Origin: Hyphomicrobiales bacterium
GTDB taxonomy: Bacteria; Pseudomonadota; Alphaproteobacteria; Rhizobiales; Rhizobiaceae
Assembly (NCBI GenBank): GCA_900466605.1
Contig: UBMU01000010.1
Coordinates: forward strand, 1-59,038
Length of the DNA: 59,038 bases
Direction: 5' to 3'
Part shown: positions 18,000 through 26,817 of the stretch, in pieces
Position numbering within the stretch: position 1 is the stretch's first letter
Layout of the letters: each line of letters opens with the position of its first letter
Position numbers and translations under genes: made by a program
Notes under the pieces: generated by a model
Database searches by the model: none
Told to the model about the DNA's origin: nothing
What the model saw: the letters and a program-made list of their open reading frames with translations, nothing else

Positions 18000-19928
18000 A
18001 TGGCTTTTGTTCTAAAGACCTTTGGCCGATTACAGTTGATCGACACAGAGGGAAACACAATTGTGTTTCCCGAAAAGGGTCTTCTGCTTTTCGCATATTT
18101 GCTGACAGCCGATCAGGGATCGGCGGATCGAGCGACAATAGCTCGCTTTCTGTGGGGCGACGCCGATGGCGAGGCCGTGCGAACGACCCTGCGAAAGGCC
18201 ATTTCGAGAATCATGGCTCGGCAAAATGAGCTTGGAATAGTCGCTCTTTCGTCCAAGGACGGGATGATTTCCATCAACCGGGAGACGGTGTCTTCAGACC
18301 TTCCGTTGGAGGACAACGAGGAGGCGATCGAGCCTTTCGTGCAATTGGGCCATCTCGTGAAGCTGCTAAACCGGCCCTTTCTGGGCACGGCGCACTGCCA
18401 CAGCCGCGAGTTTCGCGCGTGGTTCAGTGAACGCGAGAACCACCATGCCGCTCTCCTGAAAGAAACCCTAAGAAGAGCATCGCGGTCGGCAGAAGCGAAA
18501 GAGAAATCCGATCTCCTGAGAAGGGGCGCCACCATCCTCTCTCGGCTGGATCCGCAAAATCCGGACACAACGCGGTTCATAATACAAATTTTCAATGCAG
18601 AAGAGGAAGTGGCCTCCCTTAGAGACCGTATCGAGCAACGAAGAAATTCGATTGTTACCGGTGCAGTTCGCCTCACCGCCGATAATGATGAGGGAAAGTC
18701 CACTTTCCGAAACTTGGCGGCAGCACCGCAGGAGCGCACAAGCGTATTTCCCGCCGACATCGAAGAGCTCAAGATTGCAGTTCCTCGTCTCGCGCTGCTC
18801 CCACCCCGCAATCAATCCATACGCCCGGACGCCGGCTTTCTGGCCGCATCCTTGATAGAAGATATCACCATTGGCTTTTGTGCCTTTGATAGCGTGCAGG
18901 TCATCGCTCCTTACTCCGCAGCTCAAATTGGCAACGACGTAAAGGCACAGTCAGCATTCTTTGAACGTCATCGGGTCAACTATGTCCTGGACACGCGGGT
19001 CAGTGGCGAAGGTGACGACGTAACGCTCTTTGCTCAATTGGTCTTCTTCGATCAGAATCAGGTTATTTGGGCTGAGCGATTCAGCCTTGATCATATGGCC
19101 CTTGCCAAAGACAGGAGAGCAGTTTCACGGCAGATTGCTCTTTCCGTATCCAGTGAAATCGAGCGCTATGAGGCACTGCGGGAGGATCTGAACCCCGTCG
19201 CGTATCATCGATATCTTGTCGGCCGTCGGTATCTCGTGCGGCTGACGCTTCCGAACTTGCGGCGGGCCCGCACGGAAATGAAGGCAGCCCTCAATGCCAG
19301 CCCTAACTTCGCACCGGCGCAGAGTTCGATGGCGCGGACATACTCCAAGGAATGGCTGCTGACTGCGCGAGGTGATGTCGAGCTCTTGAAGACAGCGGAA
19401 GACCTGGCAAAGCAGGCGAGCCAAACGCGTCCAGACTTTGCCGATGGTTTCCGCGAATTGGGCGTCGCCAGGCTGTTGCAGGGCAAGTTTGATGAAAGTG
19501 CCGAGGCAATGGAAGTGGCGGAAAGCTGCGCCCCACACTATGCCGACGTCATTGCCGATTACGCGGACACGCTCGTTCATTGTTCGCTTCCCGCCATGGC
19601 GTTGCAAAAGATCGAGCGGGCAATCGAGCTCAACCCATTGAGTCCGGATACCTATCTCTGGACTGCCGCGGGCGCGAGTTATGCCCTCAGCGATTTTGAA
19701 GCGTCCCTGGACTACATCGGGCAAATGGCCGATTCCAGTTTGGCGGATAGGCTGTCGGCAGCAAGCTGGGCGATGCTCGGCCATCAGGACAAGGCGCGGG
19801 CCTTCGTGCGCAGATTTCGCGAAGTCAATCCGGATTTCGATGTCGACCGGTGGCTTTCCGCGGTTCCGAGCAAAGAGCAGTGGCATAAGGACCTCTACCG
19901 CGAGGGCCTGAAGAAGGCAGGATTTTAA
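18000..19928 (+). CDS. SARP-type wHTH transcriptional regulator with TPRs
   Basis: A 642-aa putative DNA-binding regulator. The N-terminus fits a SARP/OmpR-like winged helix (FVLKTFGRLQLIDTEG, LLLFAYLLTADQGSADRATI, ARFLWGD, then VRTTLRKAISRIMAR), followed by a BTAD-like helical segment. The middle resembles the TolB/FlgO-like domain found in SARP- and cyclase-TPR proteins (VPRLALLPPRNQSI, RVNYVLDTRVSGEGDDVTLF, QNQVIWAERFSLD). The C-terminal third is a TPR array (AGRs such as DFADGFRELGVARLLQGKFD and ALQKIERAIELNPLSPDTY). The start at 18000 is chosen over 17961 because homology begins there and AAGGGC precedes it. It is followed 27 bp later by the 72-aa gene. The binding targets are unknown. 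Confidence 0.85.
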   Translation: MAFVLKTFGRLQLIDTEGNTIVFPEKGLLLFAYLLTADQGSADRATIARFLWGDADGEAVRTTLRKAISRIMARQNELGIVALSSKDGMISINRETVSSDLPLEDNEEAIEPFVQLGHLVKLLNRPFLGTAHCHSREFRAWFSERENHHAALLKETLRRASRSAEAKEKSDLLRRGATILSRLDPQNPDTTRFIIQIFNAEEEVASLRDRIEQRRNSIVTGAVRLTADNDEGKSTFRNLAAAPQERTSVFPADIEELKIAVPRLALLPPRNQSIRPDAGFLAASLIEDITIGFCAFDSVQVIAPYSAAQIGNDVKAQSAFFERHRVNYVLDTRVSGEGDDVTLFAQLVFFDQNQVIWAERFSLDHMALAKDRRAVSRQIALSVSSEIERYEALREDLNPVAYHRYLVGRRYLVRLTLPNLRRARTEMKAALNASPNFAPAQSSMARTYSKEWLLTARGDVELLKTAEDLAKQASQTRPDFADGFRELGVARLLQGKFDESAEAMEVAESCAPHYADVIADYADTLVHCSLPAMALQKIERAIELNPLSPDTYLWTAAGASYALSDFEASLDYIGQMADSSLADRLSAASWAMLGHQDKARAFVRRFREVNPDFDVDRWLSAVPSKEQWHKDLYREGLKKAGF

Positions 19929-19955
19929 ACCGCAACCATTGAAAGGGGCAGAGAC

Positions 19956-20174
19956 ATGGCGAGAGTTGTTGTTATCGGCATTGAGGGCGAGGACGAGCTC
20001 TGGGTGGCTGATCTGGACGCGAAGACCCTGAAGTCGCTCGGGTCTCCCAAGGCCGGTGCGTTGAAAAGCGTGGCCGACCTTCGCGCAACCGGGTCAACGG
20101 TGACCAAGGGTGTGAATATAGCCGTGGTTGTCAAATCTGCCGAAGCCGCTTTTTCGGGTCACTACGAAGGCTAG
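19956..20174 (+). CDS. Small 72-aa protein of unknown function
   Basis: A short gene with a good ribosome binding site (GAAAGGGGCAGAGAC before the ATG), 27 bp after the SARP regulator gene and on the same strand. The product begins MARVVVIGIEGEDELWVADL and ends VVKSAEAAFSGHYEG. It has no signal peptide, no membrane segment and no cysteine. The alternation of hydrophobic stretches suggests a small alpha/beta fold. I recognise no family. The spacing suggests co-transcription with the regulator, so it might be a partner, a target or a signal peptide precursor. That is speculation. Confidence 0.65.
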   Translation: MARVVVIGIEGEDELWVADLDAKTLKSLGSPKAGALKSVADLRATGSTVTKGVNIAVVVKSAEAAFSGHYEG

Positions 20175-20203
20175 CCTCGCGGCACGGCCAGTTCGATCCC
20201 TAG

Positions 20204-20321
20204 GGCGGCTGTCGCAAGAAAAGCCTCATAAAGACCATCTGAAGGCAGCTGCGGACTTCTGGGCCGAAGAACCCTGAGTGGCGCAAATGAGGCGGCGACT
20301 GTCCCGTGTCAGGCGACTGTC
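20204..20321 (+). promoter_or_regulatory. Direct repeats before CHASE2 cyclase gene
   Basis: GGCGACTGTC occurs exactly at 20294-20303 and again at 20312-20321, an 18-bp period. A variant GGCGGCTGTC lies at 20204-20213. SARP regulators of actinomycetes bind short direct repeats, and a SARP-type gene lies just upstream. A regulatory role is therefore plausible but unproven. The repeats end 28 bp before the cyclase start. Confidence 0.4.
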
Positions 20322-20348
20322 GCAGACATTCGAGACCTGAGATCGCAT

Positions 20349-22523
20349 ATGACGCGTGCGCAGCAAATCGGCGTTATCATTGGCCTCGCCATTGTCGCGG
20401 CCTTCACGCTGCTGCGCGCAAGCGATCCACCGCTTCTGGGGCAGATCCGCGACATCACCTTCGACGAATACCAGCGCATCTCACCGCGCGCCTTTGAACC
20501 GACACCAGTCCGCATCATCGACATCGATGAGGCCTCGCTGAAGGAATTCGGTCAGTGGCCCTGGCCTCGCGACCGGCTCGCGCTGCTTGTGCAGCGGCTA
20601 TCAGATCTTGGGGCAGCCGCGATCGCCTTCGACGTGTTGTTTGCCGAACCCGACCGCTTGTCGCCGCGCACCGTCATGCGTGATGTCGCCGGCGTTGACC
20701 CCACGTTGCTCGGCCGGCTGCCTGACAATGACGAGCTCTTTGCAGAGGCGATCGCCGGGCGCCCCGTGGTGCTCGGTTTCGGCCTGACAACCGAGGGCAA
20801 CTATCGGCCGCCGGTCAAGGCAGGCTTTGCCTTCACCGGCGAAAACCCAATCAACGCCCCGCCCCGCCTCGACGCTGCAACGCCAATCCGCCCGCAGCTG
20901 CAGATCAATGCCGCAGGCCTTGGCCATATCAGCCTCAACCCCGGCAACCCGTCGGCCGTCGTTCGCAAGGTTCCGCTCCTGCTCAGCGATGGCGCACAAC
21001 TTTATCCAAATCTGGCGATCGAGGCGCTGCGAGTGGCCCAGGGTGCTTCGACCTATGTCTTGGCGGCAGCTCCCAACGCTCCCGATACGCTGACGTCGGC
21101 CAAGATCGGCGAGTTCGTGGTACCGGTGACAGCAAGCGGCGAATTGTGGCTCTATACCAGTCCCGACGTTGCCGAACGCTATATCTCCGCCGGCAAGATC
21201 CTTGCTCCGCAAGGTGTGGCGCCGGAAGTCGCCGCGGCTATAGAAGGCAGCATCATCTTTGTCGGCACCTCGTCAGCCGGCCTGCAGGATATCCGCACCA
21301 CGGCGCTCGGCCAGAACGTCCCCGGTGTTTCCATGCACGCCCAGACCGTCGAGCAGATCCTTACCGGCCATTTCCTCTCCCGGCCCGATTGGGCGGATGG
21401 AATGGAAATCTTGGCGATAGCCGTGCTTGGTACGATCCTCGTCGTGCTGACGACCTTTGTCAGTCCGGCCGTGGCGCTCGCCTGCGGCCTTTGCATCACG
21501 GCGTTGGCGCTGGCGGCCTCATGGTTTGCCTTCTCCACTTGGGGATTGCTCATTGATCCGCTGGCCCCGATCATCGCCGGCTCGATCATCCATTTCGCGG
21601 CCACTTCGTTTCGCATTCTCGTCATCGACCGTGAGCGGCGTGAAGTTAGACGGGCCTTCGGGCAGTATCTGTCACCTTCGCTTCTCTATCGGATAGAACA
21701 CACCCGCGATGCGATGCGACTGGGCGGCGACGACCGCGAATTGACGGTTATGTTCGTCGACGTTCGCGGCTTCACCGAACTCAGTGAACGACTGCAGCCA
21801 GCCGAGGTCGTCCGGTTTCTCAATACGTTGCTCGACGCACTGAGCCGCCACGTGACGACCAATGAAGGCACGCTCGACAAGTTCATCGGCGACTCGATCA
21901 TGGCCTTCTGGAACGCCCCGGTGGATGTCTCGAACCATCCCGCCAAGGCAGTCCGGGCGGCTCTCGCCATGCGCGAAACGCTCGCATCGCTAAACGCATC
22001 CGATGCGTTCGGCTTCGGTCCGGCCTATCAGGTCGGCATCGGCATCGGCATCCACACCGGGCTTGCCTGTGTCGGCAACATGGGCGCGGAGACGCGCTTC
22101 AACTATTCCGCCGTCGGAGATGCCGTCAACGTCGCGGCGCGTATTGAATCCGCTTGCAAGGAAGTCGGTTTCGATATCCTCGTCTCGGAGACGACGGCCA
22201 GCGAATTACCGCATTTTGCCCTCCTCGACGCCGGGTTGCTAGGACTGAAGGGCAAGAGCAGCAGGGCACGGCTTTACGCCGTTGTCGGCGGTGAACGGGT
22301 TCGCAGCTCGAGCGCCTTTGCCGAAATGCAGCACACTCACACGGATCTCATCGCGGCGCTCCGCGCTCATTCGCCCGAGAGCCGCAAGTTGCTTAACATT
22401 GCCAAACTCAAGGCAGCCGAACTGAGCTCGGTTCTGTCTCCGTTTTACAGCCGTATCGGCCGACGGGCCGACCATTTCCGCGACACACCCGGCAGCGACG
22501 ATGACAATATTCGCACGGGCTAG
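20349..22523 (+). CDS. CHASE2-domain adenylate/guanylate cyclase
   Basis: A 724-aa class III nucleotide cyclase with an extracytoplasmic sensor. An N-terminal transmembrane helix (IGVIIGLAIVAAFTLLRA) leads into a CHASE2 domain of about 300 residues (DEYQRISPRAFEPTPVRIID, WPWPRDRLALLVQRL, FDVLFAEPDR, IIFVGTSSAGLQDIRTTAL). Three further helices lie at about residues 350-425. The catalytic domain is at about residues 460-640, with the metal Asp motif VMFVDVRGFTELSERL, FIGDSIMAFWNAP and the transition-state motif VGDAVNVAARIE. All key catalytic residues appear present, so it is probably active. The ligand of CHASE2 domains is unknown. Its neighbour on the opposite strand encodes an exported FecR protein that could act at the sensor side. 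Confidence 0.93.
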   Translation: MTRAQQIGVIIGLAIVAAFTLLRASDPPLLGQIRDITFDEYQRISPRAFEPTPVRIIDIDEASLKEFGQWPWPRDRLALLVQRLSDLGAAAIAFDVLFAEPDRLSPRTVMRDVAGVDPTLLGRLPDNDELFAEAIAGRPVVLGFGLTTEGNYRPPVKAGFAFTGENPINAPPRLDAATPIRPQLQINAAGLGHISLNPGNPSAVVRKVPLLLSDGAQLYPNLAIEALRVAQGASTYVLAAAPNAPDTLTSAKIGEFVVPVTASGELWLYTSPDVAERYISAGKILAPQGVAPEVAAAIEGSIIFVGTSSAGLQDIRTTALGQNVPGVSMHAQTVEQILTGHFLSRPDWADGMEILAIAVLGTILVVLTTFVSPAVALACGLCITALALAASWFAFSTWGLLIDPLAPIIAGSIIHFAATSFRILVIDRERREVRRAFGQYLSPSLLYRIEHTRDAMRLGGDDRELTVMFVDVRGFTELSERLQPAEVVRFLNTLLDALSRHVTTNEGTLDKFIGDSIMAFWNAPVDVSNHPAKAVRAALAMRETLASLNASDAFGFGPAYQVGIGIGIHTGLACVGNMGAETRFNYSAVGDAVNVAARIESACKEVGFDILVSETTASELPHFALLDAGLLGLKGKSSRARLYAVVGGERVRSSSAFAEMQHTHTDLIAALRAHSPESRKLLNIAKLKAAELSSVLSPFYSRIGRRADHFRDTPGSDDDNIRTG

Positions 22524-22547
22524 TCGCGCGAAGGTTAGCCTTGAGCC

Positions 22548-23531
22548 CTAGTTGTCGCTACGGTGTCTATGTTCGCGATTGGAACGGTTGTCGCGATCAC
22601 CATCGTCATCGCCTCGGTCGTGCCCACGATGATCGCGGTCATGGTGGTCTCGACCATGCTTATCCCTGTCATGATGACCATGATGACGATCAGGCTTACC
22701 CGGCTTGTCGGGTGGATCTGGCGTGTCCGGCGTGTCGGGCGACTGTTGCTGCGCCTGTGGAGCCTGAGGGGCCTGCGGTGCCTGTTGCGGCGCCTGTGGC
22801 GACGGCCGTTCCTGCAGTTGTTGCGGCTGCGGTCGATCTTGGCGATCCTGGCGCAAAGATGCCAGCCCGCAGCTGGTGCGAATGCCGCCGAGGGCGCCGG
22901 AAAGCTGCTGATCTCCCGAAAGGAATGGCAGTGCCCGGGGATTGCTGAGCGTCCGGAGGGTGCTGCGATCGACCTGGCTCGGATCGGTCATCCTGCCGCC
23001 GCGGGTTGCGATCACGCAGTCGCATTGCTGGCGCAGTTGCCTGCATCCCCCAGGGCCGCAAAAACTGGCCGAACCGTTCAACAGCACGATGGCCGTCGTG
23101 CCGTTCGGGCCGACGTAGAAATCGAAGGCCGTACCGCGTACGCCGATGGTCCCGGCCGGTGTCACGATCGAATAGGCCGAGGAGGCCGAATTGCCGCTGA
23201 TCCAACGGAACGTGCCCTTCGCGGCCTTGATCGACAGTCGCTTTACGGAAGCTGAATCGTCATACACGAATTTGTCGATTACGACAGTCGAGCCCGCGCC
23301 AACCGCGAGTTTGGTGCCATCCTTGAAGATGAATTGTCCAAGGCCTGATCGAGAGGTTCGAATACGCTCATCGCGGTGGACTGGCGATCGGACGACCAGC
23401 GGGCCGGTTTCACCTGTCACCTCCGTGCGTATCAATGTCGCCTGTCCAACCGGCTCGGCTGAGAACGCCTGTATCGGTCCGAACAACACAGCAAAAACAC
23501 CTGCAGCGATAGCACCACAGAAGCGAGACAT
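22548..23531 (-). CDS. Exported FecR-domain protein with His/Asp-rich tail
   Basis: A 327-aa protein with a signal peptide ([18 protein letters not shown], cleaved near FSA). The FecR domain follows ([58 protein letters not shown]). [16 protein letters not shown] segment provides four Cys residues. The C-terminal 100 residues are of low complexity, first Gln/Pro repeats ([17 protein letters not shown]) and then a His/Asp/Arg/Lys-rich stretch. The start at 23531 has GGGGGT upstream. It converges on the CHASE2 cyclase gene with a 24-bp gap. A periplasmic partner or structural role is inferred. Metal binding by the tail is possible but untested. Confidence 0.85.
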   Translation of the reverse strand: MSRFCGAIAAGVFAVLFGPIQAFSAEPVGQATLIRTEVTGETGPLVVRSPVHRDERIRTSRSGLGQFIFKDGTKLAVGAGSTVVIDKFVYDDSASVKRLSIKAAKGTFRWISGNSASSAYSIVTPAGTIGVRGTAFDFYVGPNGTTAIVLLNGSASFCGPGGCRQLRQQCDCVIATRGGRMTDPSQVDRSTLRTLSNPRALPFLSGDQQLSGALGGIRTSCGLASLRQDRQDRPQPQQLQERPSPQAPQQAPQAPQAPQAQQQSPDTPDTPDPPDKPGKPDRHHGHHDRDKHGRDHHDRDHRGHDRGDDDGDRDNRSNREHRHRSDN

Positions 23532-23720
23532 GGCGACCCCCAACAAAACACCACGTATATTAGCATATTATTAATATTAACGTCTTCTCATCTTATTGGT
23601 GTAGTTTCGCCAAAACTCGCTGCATCAGGGCGTTACTTGCCGCTGCGCACCGGCTGTCGCCCCTTGACTTCCTTGACGCTTCGTCCGACTTCACTGAGGA
23701 CGAACGCAAGGAACGGCAAC

Positions 23721-24467
23721 ATGAGCGAAGCGGCAAAGAGCACTATCGACCAGGACGAGGTGGACCGCTTCTCCGCCATGGCGGCGGAATGGTGGAGCCC
23801 CACCGGCAAATTCAAACCGCTGCACAAGTTCAATCCCGTACGGCTCGCCTATATCCGCGACAAGGCGGCTGAGAACTTCGGTCGTGACGTGCGTAGCGCA
23901 AGGCCGCTGGAAGGCCTTCGAGTGCTCGACATCGGTTGCGGCGGCGGCCTGCTGTCCGAGCCGGTCGCGCGCATGGGCGCGAGCGTGGTCGGCGCCGACC
24001 CGTCAGAGAAGAATATCGGCATTGCCTCGACGCATGCGAAAGCCTCCGGGGTGACTGTCGACTACCGTGCGCTGACGGCTGAGCAACTCGCGGAGGCCGG
24101 CGAGACTTTCGACATCGTCCTGAACATGGAGGTCGTCGAGCACGTTGCCGACGTCGATTTCTTTCTGGCCACCTGCGCCAGAATGGTCCGCCCCGGTGGG
24201 CTAATGTTCGTTGCCACGATCAACCGGACCATGAAGGCCGCAGCACTTGCCATCTTCGCGGCGGAGAATGTCCTGCGCTGGCTCCCGCGCGGCACGCATC
24301 AGTATGAGAAATTGGTCCGCCCCGAAGAGATCGAAAAGCCCGTAGCGGAAAACGGCCTCTCGATCATCGATCGCACGGGGGTTTTCTTCAATCCGCTGTC
24401 CAACCAGTGGAACCTCTCGAAGGACATGGACGTCAACTACATGATGCTGGCAAAACGCGCCGAGTAG
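23721..24467 (+). CDS. ubiG: Ubiquinone O-methyltransferase UbiG
   Basis: SAM-dependent enzyme catalysing both O-methylations of ubiquinone synthesis. 248 aa. Family signature at the N-terminus ([33 protein letters not shown]), SAM-binding loop ([20 protein letters not shown]), and the post-motifs [14 protein letters not shown] and [16 protein letters not shown]. The ATG at 23721 (AAGGAA upstream) is chosen over the longer frame from 23637. In rhizobia ubiG is usually next to lysC; here about 6 kb of signalling genes lies between them (a comparison from memory). Confidence 0.96.
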   Translation: MSEAAKSTIDQDEVDRFSAMAAEWWSPTGKFKPLHKFNPVRLAYIRDKAAENFGRDVRSARPLEGLRVLDIGCGGGLLSEPVARMGASVVGADPSEKNIGIASTHAKASGVTVDYRALTAEQLAEAGETFDIVLNMEVVEHVADVDFFLATCARMVRPGGLMFVATINRTMKAAALAIFAAENVLRWLPRGTHQYEKLVRPEEIEKPVAENGLSIIDRTGVFFNPLSNQWNLSKDMDVNYMMLAKRAE

Positions 24468-24494
24468 GCAGCACATCGCCCTGAAATGTGCGCA

Positions 24495-25373
24495 TCAGGC
24501 GATTTCGCGGCGCCCGCGCCGCGAGCCACAGCATTCCTTGAAAGGCTTGCCCGAGCCGCAGGGGCAAAGATCGCGGCTTCGCCGTTGCAGGCGACCGATC
24601 AACGGCACTTTCACCGCCGCTGGCAATGACGATGCCACAAAGGCGACCAGCTTTGCTGAAAGGCCCGGAACCACCAGACGACGGCCGGACCGGAACCCGC
24701 GCCAGGCGCACTCGGCGACATAGTCCGAGCTAAGCTTGGGCAGTATCTTGAAGAGAGCTGCACGCCCTGCGCCCGAACGCTCCAGGAATTCCGTCGACAC
24801 GGGCCCTGGCGCTACGCAAGTTACCGTTACCCCGGTCGATTTGACCTCTTGATGTAGCGCCTCCGAAAACGAGCGGACAAACGCCTTGCTGGCATAATAG
24901 AGCGCCATGTTCGGACCTGGCGTGAACCCGGCAATCGAGCCGAGATTGAGTACGCCGCCGCGCCCTCGTGCCACCATTCCCGGCAGGAAATGCAGCGTCA
25001 TATCCGTCAGCGCGCGGATATTGAGGTCCACCATGCCGAGCTGGTCGCCAATCGGAAGTGTCGTGGCTGGACCGCGCAAGCCATAACCGGCGCTGTTGAC
25101 CAGTACATCGCAGACCAAACCGTTGACCGTGAGAAAGTCCTTCAATCGCGTCGAAGCGTCCCTTGCCAGAAGGTCTAGGGGCAGTGTGAATGCTTTGCCG
25201 CCGGCCACTTTCACATCATTGGCAGCCGCAGCCAGTCCGTCCAACGATCGCGCAACGAGGACGACGGTGGCGCCATCTCGGGCCGCAACCTTAGCAATGG
25301 CCCGGCCGATGCCGCGGGATCCGCCGACCACGACGACGGCCGGATACAATGCTTCGCGCTGTTGATCGTTCAT
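24495..25373 (-). CDS. SDR oxidoreductase fused to a SEC-C zinc motif
   Basis: A 292-aa short-chain dehydrogenase/reductase. The NAD(P)-binding motif is VVVGGSRGIGRAIAKVAA, the NAG-like motif is NSAGYG, and the catalytic Ser-Tyr-Lys is seen in GSIAG and YYASKAF. It resembles DltE/SDR subgroups acting on lipids or fatty derivatives. The unusual part is the C-terminus: CPCGSGKPFKECC, a SEC-C zinc-binding motif like that at the end of SecA, joined to a basic tail. The gene is last in an operon with an E2-like acyltransferase (4-bp ATGA overlap) and an ICMT-like membrane protein. The substrate is unknown. Confidence 0.9.
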   Translation of the reverse strand: MNDQQREALYPAVVVVGGSRGIGRAIAKVAARDGATVVLVARSLDGLAAAANDVKVAGGKAFTLPLDLLARDASTRLKDFLTVNGLVCDVLVNSAGYGLRGPATTLPIGDQLGMVDLNIRALTDMTLHFLPGMVARGRGGVLNLGSIAGFTPGPNMALYYASKAFVRSFSEALHQEVKSTGVTVTCVAPGPVSTEFLERSGAGRAALFKILPKLSSDYVAECAWRGFRSGRRLVVPGLSAKLVAFVASSLPAAVKVPLIGRLQRRSRDLCPCGSGKPFKECCGSRRGRREIA

Positions 25374-26155
25374 GATCTTGTCCCCGGCACAGCCGCGCCT
25401 GCCTCTGTCTCAGGCGAAGCCACGCCTCGGGCTTCATCGGCGATCGCGCCGTTCAGGATATTCTCAAAGCGGATCAGCGCCCGGGCCACGTTGGCACCGT
25501 CCATCACCCGATGATCGTAGTGGATGCGGACCGTAACCGTTCCGTCTTCGGAAATCGGGCCATAGTTGAAAATGGTGGTCAGCGGCGTGAGCGGGTTCAA
25601 GGATTCTGCCCCGAGACCCGAATAGACAGAAAGCTGGAAAGTCCCGAACCGGCGCCCACGCTGCCGTCCAAGGTTCAGTCCGAGCCACATCAGGAGCCAG
25701 CGGATCGGACCGGGCGCGCGCGCGAATTTCAGCGCCCTGCGGAACTGCTTGATTTCGTGAATGGGCTTTGATCTCGCGGCGAGAAACAACGCCTCGATTT
25801 CAGCAAGCGGGCGGCGCTCAGGATCCTCGATCGTGCTTAGGAGCACGATCCGCTCGCCTTCATGCTCTCGTTCGTGGGCGACGGAGGCGATGCTGACCGG
25901 ATATTCATAGAGCTGCGGCCGCGGCAACTTGACATAGGCGCGCCGCAGGTCCGGCACGTCCTGGCTGAGAAGCGCATAACCCTTCAGGAACAACACGGTC
26001 CAGGATGTCTTACTCTGCTGCGCCATCCTCGCTTGTTGCAACGGCGCGAGATTCATCTGCCGCTGCACCGTAACGCGCGGCACACCGATCGAGAACCTCA
26101 TCAGATCCCCGACCAGACGTCGTGATGGTGAAAGCTTGATGGCGCGTCCCCGCAT
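25370..26155 (-). CDS. Stand-alone 2-oxoacid dehydrogenase E2-type acyltransferase
   Basis: A 261-aa protein similar to the catalytic domain of dihydrolipoamide acyltransferases/CAT superfamily. The active-site-like motif is HYDHRVMDGANVARAL (E2 consensus DHRxxDG), with an upstream FNYGPISEDGTVTVRI strand pair. It has no lipoyl and no peripheral-subunit-binding domain, so it cannot work as an ordinary E2. It may acylate another carrier or CoA-type substrate. The N-terminus is basic (MRGRAIKLSPSRRLVGDL). It is the middle gene of the three-gene operon: it overlaps the downstream SDR by 4 bp, and the upstream ICMT-like gene ends 10 bp before its start. The function is an open question. Confidence 0.8.
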   Translation of the reverse strand: MRGRAIKLSPSRRLVGDLMRFSIGVPRVTVQRQMNLAPLQQARMAQQSKTSWTVLFLKGYALLSQDVPDLRRAYVKLPRPQLYEYPVSIASVAHEREHEGERIVLLSTIEDPERRPLAEIEALFLAARSKPIHEIKQFRRALKFARAPGPIRWLLMWLGLNLGRQRGRRFGTFQLSVYSGLGAESLNPLTPLTTIFNYGPISEDGTVTVRIHYDHRVMDGANVARALIRFENILNGAIADEARGVASPETEAGAAVPGTRS

Positions 26156-26165
26156 CGTACGTCCT

Positions 26166-26753
26166 CTAGTAGATGTAGGGGATAATGCGCTTCGTCCGGT
26201 CCATGTAAGTGCGATACTCGGGGCCGAAAATCTCCAGCATCATGCGCTCCTCCTTGTCCACCCGCAAAAAGAAGAGAATTGCAAAGCCGATCAAGCCAGC
26301 CAGCCCCACGACCCAATTTGCCAGCAGAAACGCCTGCCCCAACGCCATCAATAGAAAGGACGTGTACATGGGATGACGAACAAGTGCATAGGGACCATGG
26401 GAAATCAGCTCGTGCTTCTCGCGAATCTGCAGCGTGATGGACCAGTTGCGTCCGAGCGCCTTGTGCGTCCTGCGGAAGACCCACATCGCCGCCCCAAACA
26501 ATATCGCACCGAGAATCACCGCCCAAAGATGCGCCGTATAGTCGGCAGCCTTAGGCATCCCGGTCGCGACATAGAAGCCTGGAACAAAGGCGAGCCCGAG
26601 AAGCGCGGCCGAAAGTCCGACCGCTTCTACTCCCGAGCGACGATCACTGACGACCCTCGTTCGCCTCGCGCGGCGTTCGGAAGGATAGCGAATTGCGTAC
26701 CAGGCAATGATGCCAAGTACCCACACAATTTTGCCAATGAGAGCGACGCTCAA
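26166..26753 (-). CDS. Isoprenylcysteine carboxyl methyltransferase-like membrane protein
   Basis: A 195-aa integral membrane protein with about five helices. The C-terminal ICMT/PEMT signature is clear: ELISHGPYALVRHPMYTSFL and EERMMLEIFGPEYRTYMDRT, which form the SAM and lipid sites in this family. Bacteria lack prenylated proteins of the eukaryotic type, so the substrate is likely a lipid or small hydrophobic molecule. It is the first gene of an operon with an E2-like acyltransferase and an SDR, a set that fits lipid or polyketide-like modification. That pathway is inference. Confidence 0.85.
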   Translation of the reverse strand: MSVALIGKIVWVLGIIAWYAIRYPSERRARRTRVVSDRRSGVEAVGLSAALLGLAFVPGFYVATGMPKAADYTAHLWAVILGAILFGAAMWVFRRTHKALGRNWSITLQIREKHELISHGPYALVRHPMYTSFLLMALGQAFLLANWVVGLAGLIGFAILFFLRVDKEERMMLEIFGPEYRTYMDRTKRIIPYIY

Positions 26754-26817
26754 TTCAGATCACCGGAGCCCTTCGTCGATCATGCGGAAGAGATGACCCG
26801 ACGGGCTCGCTCCGCAT

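Noticed and set aside
22563..23255. 230-aa membrane-like frame antisense to the FecR gene
   Set aside because: The hydrophobic look ([18 protein letters not shown]) comes from reading the His/Asp/Arg-rich repeat codons on the other strand, where GAT/CAC become Val/Ile/Met codons. The FecR protein has a clear domain and signal peptide, so this frame is not a gene.
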